Source: Nymphaea colorata (taxonomy: Eukaryota > Streptophyta > Magnoliopsida > Nymphaeales > Nymphaeaceae). Taken from it: a stretch of 64,000 nucleotides of DNA. Below, in pieces: positions 1 to 10,805 of this stretch. The notes below the pieces were generated by a model. The model had not been told where the DNA came from, ran no database searches, and saw only the letters and a program-made list of their open reading frames with translations. The stretch is from contig NC_045147.1 of the NCBI RefSeq assembly GCF_008831285.2, positions 4,814,334-4,878,333 on the forward strand, given 5' to 3'. Within the stretch, counting starts at the first letter, position 1. Every line of letters starts with the position of its first letter. A program made the translations under genes and the position numbers.

Positions 1-3000
1 AGTGCTATTGGGATGAGCTAGCCTTTTATGACTCTCTGCCAATAAGTACCTATGGTGTGATGAAGAAATTTTCTTAAAAAATTAGATGAAGAAAAAGTGA
101 TTCAGTTTTTAATGTGTTTAAATGAGTCATTTAATACTGTTAAAGGACAGATACTCTTGGTAGATCCTCTTCCTTCTATTGGGAAGGTGTATTCCCTGAT
201 CCTACAAGAAGAAAAATGGAGATAAGCAAGGCTTTCTCTCTCAATACAGCATATGGGCTTTGCTGCTCTCAACTATGGTCCTCGTCAATATAGAGGCAAA
301 AATTAGAAACTTCCATCGTTGACCTGCTCATATTGCGAAGGAGTTGGACATACGAGAGGCCAATGCTTCAAGTTGCATGGTTACCCTAACAACTTTAAAG
401 GAGCTGCTACCGTACATGACAAGTTCAAGAATGATAAACAATCAAACACAGGAAAGGCTGCTGAAGATGTGAATGCCCTGGGTGCTGCCAACTCTCTCAG
501 TGCAAATCAAATCTGCAACCAGGGGTGTAGAATCCAATAAGGATGTCGCTCCAGTGGTAACCATGAAGGAGTAGTACAAATAGATTATGCAACTTGTCAA
601 CAAAAATCTCTCCCATTCACTTGCCAACTTTGCAGGTATTTCTGTATCGTTGTTTGACCACTGGCTCGTTGATAGTGGAGCCACCGATCATATGACCTCT
701 TCTTTGAATTTCATGACAAACACTCATAAACTTGAAAGGCCCTTTCCTATACGCATTCCTAAATGAAATTGTTTATGAAACTCACAAAGGACAAGTTAGT
801 CTTACACCTACTCTAATCTTGGAAGATATTTTCTACATTCCAAACTTCAAGTTTAACCTTTTGTTCGTTAGCCAATTAACAAAATCATTGAACTGCAAAC
901 TGATTTTTCATTCATCTGGTTGTGAAATACAGGACCAGAACTCCAAGATGATGATTGGACTCGGTGAGCTAAAGAATGGGGTATGTTGCTTTGCAAACTC
1001 CAACACCAAAGACCTTAAGACGTACCCAATCAATTATGTGACTTCAGTTTCTCTCGGGGTCTATTCAGCAATCCTTTACCCATGACATTTTGGTTTCAAT
1101 GAATGCAACCAGCTTACCTTTTGACATATAATAGGAATAAATTGTTTTCAAATTACTGCTCAGATATCATCTTTGCTAAATGCTCTTGTGAAGTGTGTCT
1201 TCTTGCTAAACAAAAGTGTAACCCATTTAGTATTAGTGAAATAACTTCATAGAAACCGTTTCAAATCATTCACTGTGGTATATGGGGGGCTTATTCAAGT
1301 TCTCCACTCACTGGAGCCCATTACTTTCTGAGTACAGTAGATGATTTTACCAGAAAAACATGGGTGTTTCTCATGTGTTACATGCAAGAAACCAGTTATT
1401 TGTTAAAACATTTTCAGTCTTGTCGACAAACAATTTTGTGCCAAAATTTTGAAAATGAGATCTGACAGTGGCATGGAGTTTGTATCTCATGAAGTGGAAT
1501 GATATCTACAAAAAAAGAGTCATTCATGAAAAAAGTTGTATATACACACCCCAGCAGAATAGGGTGATTGAAATAAAGCATAGACACTTGTTAAGTGTAG
1601 CTTGCGTCTCCTTTTTCAACCTAATCTGTCAGTTAAGTTTTGGGGTGAGAGTGTTTTAAAAGCAGCCTATTTAATAAATAGGAACCCAAGTCAGTTGCTC
1701 ATGGGAAAGACACCTTATGAAATGCTCTTTCAAAAGAAACCTAAATGCTCTCATACAAAAATGTTTGGTTGCTTATGTTACACAAAAAATCTAACACCAA
1801 AAGGAAATTTGATAGACGAGCTCATAAACGCATGTTTCTTGGGTATCCCTTTGAAAAGAAAGCATATTTATTGTATGATTTGAAAACTAACAAAACTTTT
1901 TTCAGTAGGCATTGTGTTATTTGAGGAAAATTTACCATTTTTTGAGCATAAATATGATATTAATTCTAATGTTCTCCCTTTATCGTTGAATGAACAACTT
2001 TTTGAAAACAATCAACTTCTAGAAAAGGAGAGGCAAACTCAGAAAAGTCACTTACTACCAAAACTCAGTTCAAACTTACCTTAAGACAGACCATCTAAAA
2101 ATTGTGTTACAGCACCAGAAGGTTTTGTCCATGACTCTCTTGAAAACACAAGCATTCATCATGACCTTGAACAAACAGAACATGAAACTGAACTATGAAG
2201 GTCATCCAGAATTAGAAAGCCTTCAATATTGCTAAAGGAGTCTTGTAATATGTCAAGTTCAAGCTCACTGGCACAATCACCTCCAAGAGTAAGGTCATCA
2301 ACTAGATACCCCTTATCAGATTTTGTGTCCTTCAACCATTTTATCATTTCTTCTTAATACTTTTCATCTGCCTAAACCGTCCTCCTACAGTGAAGTGAAA
2401 CAACATCATTGCTAGAGACAAGCCATGGAAGCTGAAATAAAGGCACTGGAAAAGAACAACACCTGGTCTCTCTCCACATTGTCCTTCTGGAGCTGCATCC
2501 ATAAGCTGAAAGTGGGAGTTCAAGACAAAGTATAGAGCAGATGAAGTGTTAAAAGGCACAAGGCATGGTTGGTAGCCAAAGGCTATGCACAGGTTGAAGC
2601 TCTGGACTATCAAGAGACTTTCAAACCTGTAGCTAAAATGACTACAATAAGATGTCTCTTAACGATTGAGTGCATTTTGGATGGCTACATCAGATGGACA
2701 TTCATAATGCCTTTTTACATGGTGATTTGCATTCTCATGTTTACATGGAACTGCCACCAGGTTATGGCAGAGAAGGGGAGACAAGGGTGTGTAAATTAAA
2801 TCAATCACTATATGGGCTGAAGCAGGCATCTAGGAGCTAGTTTGCAAAGTTATGTACAACATTGGAGGGATTCGGTTTTAAGCAATCAAAGGCTGACTAG
2901 TCACTCTTCACATTGAACAGAGGTACAATTTTATGTTTTGTTTTAGTCTAGTTTGACTTGATTCTTGCACAGAGCTCTCAAGAACAATTAAATAAGCTAA

Positions 3001-3900
3001 AGGAATACTTGGACAGTATATTTCACATGAAGGATCTTGGCAAATTGAAATATTTTTTGGGAATTGAATTGTCAAGGTGCAAGCAAGGCATTTACCTATC
3101 TCAACAAAAATATTGTCTTGAAATCCTTGAGGAAACTGGTTGTATTGTTGTTACGCTTATAGAAATACCTATGGAACAACAAAAATATATGGAATAGAGG
3201 ATGGTGAATTGCTGAAAGATCCTGCTACATATGGATGGCTTGTCCCAAGGCTAGTCTACCTTACAGTAACCCTACCAGACATCTTGTTCAGTGTGAATGT
3301 CCTCAGTAGATTTATGCATCAGCCAAGAACTAATCACTATGCAGTGGCCTTAAGAGTTATGTACTACCTCAAGAATAATCCAGGTCATGGAATATTTTTT
3401 TTCATCTGAAAATCAACTCCAATTGAAAGCCTTTGGTGATACAGATTGGAATGCATGCAGAGAGTCAAGAAAATCGATTTCTGGTTTTTGAGTTTGTTTG
3501 GAAAAAATATAATTTCTTGGAAGGCCAAGAAGCAACTGACTGTTTTCAAGTCTTCAGCAGAAGATGGATATCGTGCCCTCGCATATATGTCGTGAGAAAC
3601 TTTTTGGTTGAAGAATCTATTGAATGATTCAGGATAAAACAAACAGCTCCAGCTCAAGTTTTCTGTGATAACAAGGCAGCTCTCCATATAGCCGCCAATC
3701 CCATTTTCCGTGAACAGAGAAAGCTTATAGACATTGATTATCATCTGGTAAGTGACTTTATTAAAAAAGGTATGATTCAAACAGATTACATACCCTCAAA
3801 CAATCAAATAGCAGGTATATTTACAAAAGCACTTGGCAAGAAGCAATTTCAATTTCTTAAAAGCAAATTGGGAGTACATGATCTATACACTCTAGTTTGA
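1..3900 (+). pseudogene. decayed copia gag-pol polyprotein
   Basis: Domains are visible in pieces. Gag residues occupy the first 300 bases, and a CCHC zinc knuckle (CSYC-x5-HxxxxC) lies at about 325-375. The protease core (DSGATDHMTS) is near 670-705. Integrase core fragments (STVDDFTRK, TPQQNRVIE) run from about 1270 to 1900. Reverse transcriptase (VAKGYAQ near 2570, the 'MKDLGKLKYFLGIE' block near 3030) and RNase H (CDNKAALHIA near 3665) complete the set. The last block ends near 3900 with a VHDLYTLV-like terminus. Stops and frame changes separate almost every block, so no functional protein is possible. The order protease-integrase-RT-RNase H identifies copia and rules out gypsy. Confidence 0.88.
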
Positions 3901-4058
3901 AGGGAAAGGCACTCTAATCTACTGAAGTATTGATTTAATTTTAGAGTCATTTGAATCAAGTATTTTTGGAAGATGTAATACAATCCATCTCAAGGGTCCT
4001 TATCAGGTGGTTACGCTTTCTTCATGTGCATCAATTTCGTCAACATGAAGGAGTGGTG

Positions 4059-4248
4059 TGTTGTAACAAATTTGTTAAGCAATGATTCTTTTTAGAAATA
4101 TCTTCTTGTAATGTGTATAAATATCTCTCATCTGTTTAATAACAAAATAGAAGAGGAGTTCTACTCACAAAGTCTTTTGCTATCTCTATTTTTGTAGCTT
4201 TGTTTCTTCTTTCTTTCACCTTTCATTGCCTTGTTCTGCAATACAACA
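4059..4248 (+). repeat. 3' LTR of the first copia element (190 bp)
   Basis: The segment begins TGTTGTAAC and ends ATACAACA, giving the TG...CA ends and a short inverted repeat (TGTTG/CAACA). It follows the purine tract directly and contains a TATA-like GTGTATAAATATC segment. At 190 bp it is short for a copia LTR. No partner LTR is in the window for comparison. Confidence 0.7.
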
Positions 4249-4559
4249 GACCAGAGGTTTTGTTTTGTTTTTTCTACATTCCTTTTTTTTACACAGCAGT
4301 AAGTTTTAAAAATTTAATTTGTCTGGTTTCGATTTTCAAGTTGGTAATATCAATATGACATGTGAATTTTAATAAAATACACAAAGGAGAAAAGAGATTG
4401 TACCTCTTCATTAGATTTCTTCTCTATCCTTATTTCTTTCTTCATGTCCGCAACATGATTTTCATTAACATCCCCCTCAAGGAAGACAGGAGGGGACATA
4501 TGTATATCTTGTGACAGAGCAATCCAAACATTTCTCTTAACAATGGCTTCATCAGACCT

Positions 4560-5471
4560 CAATTATATATTTGATCCTTGGACTACAAATATTGAACTTT
4601 CACTATCTTTTTGGCAACTAGACATATTTTCAACATGTTTTGTTCTAGAATGAAATGTACTGACATTGTCATGCCATATTGTAAGGATCAACTTGGTTTG
4701 AGCCCCTAAAACAGCTAAAGGGTTTTGGATCCAAACTTCTTTTACAGCCGCATAATTGGCAATACCCTTCTATTCCGCTTACATGCTTGAATGAGAACCA
4801 ATATTTGTTTTTGAGAACTCCAAGATATCAAATTGTACATGTCTAAGAAAAATACATATCCTGCTATAGACTTTTCATCCATGGGACACCCAGCTCAGTT
4901 AGCATCATTATAGATATTGAGGAAAGTTGACATGACATTACATATAAACAATCCATGATTTGCCATAGCTTTTAAATACCTCAAAATTATTTTAACTGCA
5001 CCTCCATTGGTATGGGTGCCTCATAAATTGGAAAACTCCGTTGACATTGAAAGAGATGTGTCATGGCATATTAGAGTGCCCCAAAGGTATTGCAGAAAAG
5101 ACTTGAATATCCAAAACCAGTTCTATGATCTCCTTTTTGAAGCTTAGTTGTGGTAGCCATTAGCATCACCACAGGCTTAGCATCAAGCATATTTACTTTC
5201 TTCAATAGATCCCAAAACGTATTTCTTCTTAGACAAAAACATCCCTTCCTTGGTTTGGATGGCACAATACCAAGAAAGACACTTCACCTAAGTCCTTTAA
5301 AAAAAACTGCTTGCCAAGAAACTGGATTAAAAAGGAAACATGCCTAGCATCATTGTTAGTGATTAAAATGTCATCAACATAAATGAGAACATAAATTGAG
5401 ATATGCTGCTGATTGAGAAAAAAAGAGAGAAATCTGTTTTGGACTCTTTGAAGCCAAAGAATGCCATTCAA
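4560..5471 (-). pseudogene. copia reverse transcriptase/RNase H fragment
   Basis: Read on the minus strand, this holds a reverse transcriptase catalytic block (VLIYVDDILIT near 5370-5400). The 'LKDLGEVSFLVL' block and LLKKVNMLDAKPV (near 5190) follow. An RNase H region comes next, with a DANWAGCPMDEKSIAGY-like stretch near 4880 and a TKHVE motif near 4640. Frames are interrupted and neither LTR nor gag is recognisable. It is opposite in orientation to the adjoining copia element, so it is a separate older fragment. Confidence 0.75.
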
Positions 5472-7565
5472 ATATCATATGAAGACACCAAATCAAGGAA
5501 TTGAGTATGAATGGTTCAGTTAGGGAAGACAAAATTGATCCTACGAGGAGCATATCACATCTGCAACATTTAGAATATTCATGATGTGCAATGCCCACAA
5601 ATAGTTATTACATGTATTGTGCAAAAGAAGTGAATTGAAAATTAATGCTTAATTTTGCCAATTAGTATATGACTCTTTCTGTCCTAGCATAAGCAGTATA
5701 AAGGGTGTCTGCATAATTAATGAAAGGCATAATCTGTCCTAAGTAGTTATAAGATTCCAGATTCTAGTGTGAAACGACATATAGGTGTGACAACCCATCA
5801 AATATACTCATCATGTGGGCAGCTCATAATAAACATGCCATTTCATAGCCAGTCATTGCACAGTATATTATATATACAATAAACGCACACCCAAGCCAAA
5901 ACTATGAGGTGTTTGTACAGTAAATGCTCCAAGCCAAAAATAGACAATACATGATTCTAAGAAATAAGAATGGCATCAGTACCCCAAAAAACAATGCTTG
6001 CTATACAATAAACACACACCCAAGCCAAAATAATGAGGTGTTTGTACAGTAAATGCTCCATGCCAAAAAAAAAAAATTACAGGAGCCTAAAAAACAAGAA
6101 TGGCATCAGTACTCCAGAAACAACCCTTGCTCCAAGACAACTCACATGATCACTAGTCGCTACCATCCACATGATGAGAACCTAAGAGTAAAATTTAAGT
6201 AAAGTCAGGCTTCTTTGAGTATAGCTTAACTTCTAGCCCGTCGTGGGTTTAGTGAACATAAATGCAAGTTAAATCACACAATGTAACAGCAAGTGAGAAG
6301 GAAGCATATAAACAAAAGTCTCAATGTAGTAAAAAACTATATTAGTACATAAAGTTACATGAAAAACATATAACATCAACAAGTTCTGAATGCTGATAGA
6401 TGCGCCCCAAGAGGGTGAATGATGGAGGAGTTGGCGGCTGCTCCTATTCAATGGCCAATAGAAATAGAACAAATGTTGGGTCCCTGCACTACCCACTTAA
6501 TGCCTTGTACAGTGGGCTCAATTGGTAATCAACCAATCAGATAGATGATCTTCACAAAAAACAACATCCAGCCATAGGCCATTGACCAACACTTTTTCCA
6601 ATTTAGGTTGATAAACAAAGAAATTTATTCACCAGTTAGAATAAACTAGGCAACATAATAGTCAATTATCTACAATAGTGGGTAAACAGATGACGTGTCA
6701 TATAGTTGAGTAGTTGATATGTTCAATCCATAAGTATTCTAAGACACATAACGCAACCACATAAAAAGTCTCTTTTTTGCGTTATGGTATGCAAGCTTGA
6801 TATCAAATATGACATTTTCTGTCAAGAGGCCTATTAAAATTCATCCCAAATGACGTCATAAAGTAAATCATCTTTATCTCTTTCAAAATTTCTCAACAAT
6901 CTCATTCAACATAAAAAAAAATGGCAACTATGGATGAATCTTTTTTGGAGAAATAGATATTCTGCTAGCTAATGGAGAAAAAGATATTCGTTAACTGTTT
7001 GGAACCCCAAAGTGGTTTTATTGGAAATTTGACATTCATAAGAAGCAATCAAACAATGAGCATCCAGATTGATTAGATTCCCCTTATAAAATACAGCTAC
7101 ATGTCTTAGAGCTACTGGTGGATCATGGCAGTCTGAAGAGATTTTCTCACTGATAAGGGGAAAAAGGTGAGGGGGAAAAAGATGAGAAAAATAAAGGATC
7201 ACTGCAAACACAATGAGAAGCATCACTTCTATGGCTTTCTACATGTACTCTTGTTTATTTTTTAAGAACTTGGCTTTGCAAGCAATGAGAGCAATTGAAA
7301 ATAGATTATAGTGCCTATCATGAAAAGAGACTTGACAGCATACTTGTGGCTTGACCAATCATTTTACCACTCACATGAAGCTTTGAGGAATTTATCTTCA
7401 CAAGAACATTTAGTGTTTGAATGCAGCTAAGAGGATATCTGGATCAATTGACCTCAGCAAGTTGTTGAAATACTGAAAAAAAATTCTCATATTAAGTGGA
7501 AATATGAGGGCCAAAAATCACAAGATTAAGTATAAAAACAGTAAAATGCAAATAGTTTATATAGG
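5472..7565. other. intergenic stretch without a supported gene
   Basis: No open frame here resembles a known protein and no splice-bounded exon stands out. It contains the 129-bp tandem duplication described separately. The rest is AT-rich unique-looking sequence, probably old repeat debris. Confidence 0.5.
5875..6132. repeat. two-copy tandem repeat, 129-bp period
   Basis: The stretch starting TACAATAAACGCACACCCAA at 5875 recurs at 6004 as TACAATAAACACACACCCAA. Both copies share the internal blocks GAGGTGTTTGTACAGTAAAT and AAGAATGGCATCAGTAC in the same spacing. The copies differ by scattered substitutions and a poly(A) expansion in the second copy. Confidence 0.8.
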
Positions 7566-9540
7566 TGTTATCACCCCAAAATTTTCCAAAAAAAAAACTG
7601 CATTTCATTTTCACCCATACAAAATTCTCAGTTATGTGGATTTTAACTTTTAGACCCTAAGACAAATCCTAGACCCAAAATAAATTTGCAACTATTCGAT
7701 TCAAAATAAATTAATAAACCATTGTCTGAACCCAAGCACAAAATTCAAATTCAAAACTCAACTTCAGACGCGAGATTCAAATCCAACTCTCAGATCCAAA
7801 TTAGATCCAAAACCCAAGTTTAGACGAAATCGAGAATTTCAAGCTCAAAATCCAAAATTGAGAATAAAACAACAAAATTTAATGCTATTGAGCACCACGC
7901 GCGTGTGCACAAACCTTCCGTTTGTTTTATGCCTTGTCCCCATGCCAAAAATGTGTTTTCAAGCTTAAACCACTTAGTAGAACACGTTGACGACCAATCA
8001 AACATAATCTGGACATGAAATGAGACCGAAATCACTCGAAACAGAGTCGGCCCCCAAAAACCATTTTTACCCCTTTTTAATACATGATTAAAAATATGAT
8101 GTGCATGATTTTCTTATGTTATTTCATGAATGCCCCCATAAAAGGCAAGGGAAGCGAAACCCACCCCTTATTGTTCCAGACGAGACAATAATGGAGCATT
8201 TTGCACCCTTTTTTTGAAGAATTCGAATGGTGGAGCTGTGCTGGAGCCGCCGCGCTCGCCCAGCTGTGCGTGGCCATGCGCGACAATGAGCAATAGCATG
8301 CACTCGCATGCTGCAGTGCGCACTCACACAGCAACACGTGACAGTGCCTTGCCCACTAATGCGCTAGGCATAACAGCGCTCATCACGCTGCCGCGTGACA
8401 GGCACTACGCGCATGACCTTGGGTACGCAGCGCTGCGCAACCCCTATCCTTGGTCAAAAACCACCCCTTGGGGGTGGTTTTGGCCATGTTGGGTGGGCAT
8501 TAGCCTTGCCCACACCCGAAAGGAGTATTTACAGGGCTAATGGCCAATCCCACTTGGTCAAAACCTCTTTTTAAAAAAAATAAAAATTATTCAAAAATAC
8601 TTGGAATACGCATGAAAATCTTGTTAAATTAAAAAAAAATCAAATTTTGAGTGTTGGCTCCAAAACTCCCTATAAATGCCCTCACAATCTTCCTTCTTGG
8701 GCATGGGCTAACTTTTGGGGACCATCTAGTGCTTCTTCACTCGAAGAATTAGAGTTTTTCATGGCTTTGTATCTCCATTTCTTTCTTCTTTTCTTCTTCT
8801 TCTCCAAGTTCCAACTCTTCAAAAGAGCAAGCGCCATTTGAGGAAGCTTTGGGATCATCCAAAGGGGGAGATTCATTTTCTGAAAATCATTCTTATTAGA
8901 GGTATGTAATCAATAAACCAATCCATATATTTTCCTTACTTTCTTCCTTCTTCATCTCCCCATGGCCATATAAGATAGCTCTCAAATCCCCTCTTTGGAG
9001 TCAAGAGTTCTTCTTAATTGCACCGAGAGCATAAGAAGGTGAAATAAGATTTCATTTTAGGAGAGAAACATGTTTCTCTCTTCTCTTAAATGTTGCTTTG
9101 TTTTGAGATATTGTTCATACATAGTTGATTGATTTTTCTCATTTATATACGAATGAACGGTGAGAATGAGTGTTTGGGTTGGGATTTCTTTATTTTTATA
9201 TTGATTTTTGAGGTTGGGATTTGTCCAACTTGGTAAAACCCTTCACGAATATGTACCTGTGAAAATGCATCTTCATATCATTCTCATGTTTAATTTTTTT
9301 CTTAATCACCTGATTAGGGACCCCAATAAGTGTTTTATTACGTTGTTTGATTTCCTTCTATACCGAATGGTGGGAGAAACATATTCTCTTGTTACAAACA
9401 AAATAATCATGAGTTTATGTTCACATATAAAAATATTTGGAATCATGTTTTTCAAAAGATTTTCAAAAGCAAGAACTTCTTTAATGAGGCCTTAGAGACT
9501 TAGCTTAGGCTCTTGCATGAGTCGAAGTTCTGCTCCCGCC
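7566..9540 (+). repeat. LTR-like segment, possible solo LTR (boundaries uncertain)
   Basis: The left edge, TGTTATCACCCCAAAATTTTCC, resembles the start of many plant gypsy LTRs. About 1.1 kb inside, a TATA box (TATAAAT, 8671) lies in a CCCTATAAATGCCC context typical of LTR promoters. A GC-rich block with many GCGC and CpG sites sits just upstream (8240-8545). No flanking gag or pol matches gypsy and no clear target duplication was found. The right edge near 9540 is a guess. It could instead be an ordinary promoter with a noncoding transcript. Confidence 0.3.
8457..8481. repeat. perfect 11-bp stem hairpin
   Basis: AAAACCACCCC and its exact reverse complement GGGGTGGTTTT are separated by the 3-base loop TTG. 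The pairing extends outward imperfectly (GGTC/GGCC). It lies at the 3' edge of the GC-rich block of the LTR-like segment. No U-tract or known RNA family is recognised. Confidence 0.75.
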
Positions 9541-9829
9541 TACATAAAAAAATTCAAGTTGGATATTTTCAAGTTATTTCTTGACTTCAACTCTCATGAA
9601 AGCATATGCGTATATGCATGTTATATATGTATAAATGCACATAACTATCTCTTTTTGTCTTTCTCTCTTTATGATTTGGCATATTCTTTTACAAATTTTT
9701 ATACACATACATATAAGAATAAATATATAAACGTGTGTTCCACTTTATCTCTCTCTCTCTCTCTTTCTAAAATCTTCTTCTCCCTTTCCATTCAATTTAA
9801 TACTTCTTCTTCACAAGCTTTCATATAAG

Positions 9830-9847
9830 TATGTATGTATGTATGTA

Positions 9848-9886
<39 letters not shown>

Positions 9887-9957
9887 CTATATATATATAT
9901 ATATATATTTATATACTTATATATATACATAAGTACGTATATGTATATGTACCTCTC
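9830..9957. repeat. compound microsatellite (TATG/GT/TA)
   Basis: A run of TATG units passes into about 18 bases of GT, then interrupted TA repeats and a CT tail. Any reading frame across it is repeat-encoded and not a gene. Confidence 0.95.
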
Positions 9958-10211
9958 TCTCTTTCTTTTTAAAAATCTTTTATTTTGTGATTTTAAAATC
10001 TCTTTTTCTCTTTCCTTATCCATATCCTTCTCGGATTAAAGTATTTTCTCTTTTCTGTTCATCTGCATATTTTTCTCTTTAGATTTTTTCATTTGCTGAC
10101 TTCATCATGACCAAAATTCTCATGTTTGATGGTCTACAATCTCATTCCATTTTCAAAAGTCTTTTTTTCTTCATAAAATGTTTATAACAATTATTGAGAA
10201 ATTTAGATGCA

Positions 10212-10607
10212 TGTTGTTGCTCTAACTCCTGTCATGGAGATCATGGAGAATGTGAGAGTGGTTGTGCCGGTTCCAAATCACGGGTAGTTAAAGAGAAGTG
10301 GAGAACGTGAAGAGAACTTGAGAATGTGTGTGCGGTTCCCAAGATCATGAGTGGTTAAAGAGAAGTGTAGAAAATGGTGTGAGACTCTAGCTAAAGTGGA
10401 GGAGATCATGGGAACAACTAGTGGTTATTAACTTGAGGGTTAAGTTTTAGTTTTTTTTTTGTTTTCTTTAAATGATTTTTTCTTTATTTAGCTTATCATG
10501 TAGTTGAGAAGAGTACACCCAAAAGAAAGAAGAAGAGAAAGAAAAGTTTTCTCTTTTGCCGTGTGGTTCACCTCACTCTTCTCTCTCTCTCTCTCTCTTG
10601 TCGTCCT

Positions 10608-10639
<32 letters not shown>

Positions 10640-10753
10640 ACCCTTGTCGTACTTTGCTCCTCTGCATTCCCTCCTTGGTGCGTTGCAGCCTCTCTTCCTC
10701 ATTTTGCATTATCAGAAACGCGATTGAGTGTGAATCAAGGGAGTTCGCCAACA
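10212..10753 (+). repeat. candidate 5' LTR of a second copia element
   Basis: A primer-binding site lies at 10756, so an LTR should end at about 10753, where the sequence is GCCAACA. A matching start, TGTTGTTGC at 10212, gives TGTTG/CAACA ends and a 542-bp LTR. Inside are two CT-rich tracts and an internal imperfect duplication around GTGGTTAAAGAGAAGTG. The right boundary is well supported by the primer site; the left boundary is inference. No 3' LTR remains. Confidence 0.5.
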
Positions 10754-10755
10754 TT

Positions 10756-10767
10756 TGGTATCAGAGC
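10756..10767 (+). other. retrotransposon primer-binding site
   Basis: TGGTATCAGAGC is the classic plant copia primer-binding site, complementary to the 3' end of initiator tRNA-Met. It sits two bases after the candidate LTR end and about 40 bases before the gag start. Confidence 0.9.
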
Positions 10768-10805
10768 ATCCAGGTTGTATGCCAAAACTCCTTCGATTCA
10801 AGCCA

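Larger units (their letters stand above)
1..4248 (+). mobile_element. Ty1/copia LTR retrotransposon, 5' end outside window
   Basis: The window opens inside a copia gag gene and runs through protease, integrase, reverse transcriptase and RNase H remnants in canonical copia order. A short 3' LTR follows at 4059-4248. A purine-rich stretch (GAAGGAGTGGTG) lies just before the LTR, as expected of a polypurine tract. Reading frames are broken by many stops and frameshifts, so the element is dead. The 5' LTR and primer site are not in the window, so insertion age cannot be judged from LTR divergence. Confidence 0.9.

Noticed and set aside
8214-8540. Plus-strand 108-residue frame in the GC-rich block
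   Set aside because: Its length is explained by high GC and few stop codons. The sequence has repeated GCGC/GCATGC motifs and no domain; the opposite strand is equally open.
9517-10039. Several open frames across 9.5-10.0 kb on both strands
   Set aside because: They are encoded by TA/GT/CT microsatellites and have low-complexity Tyr/Ile or Ser/Leu composition.
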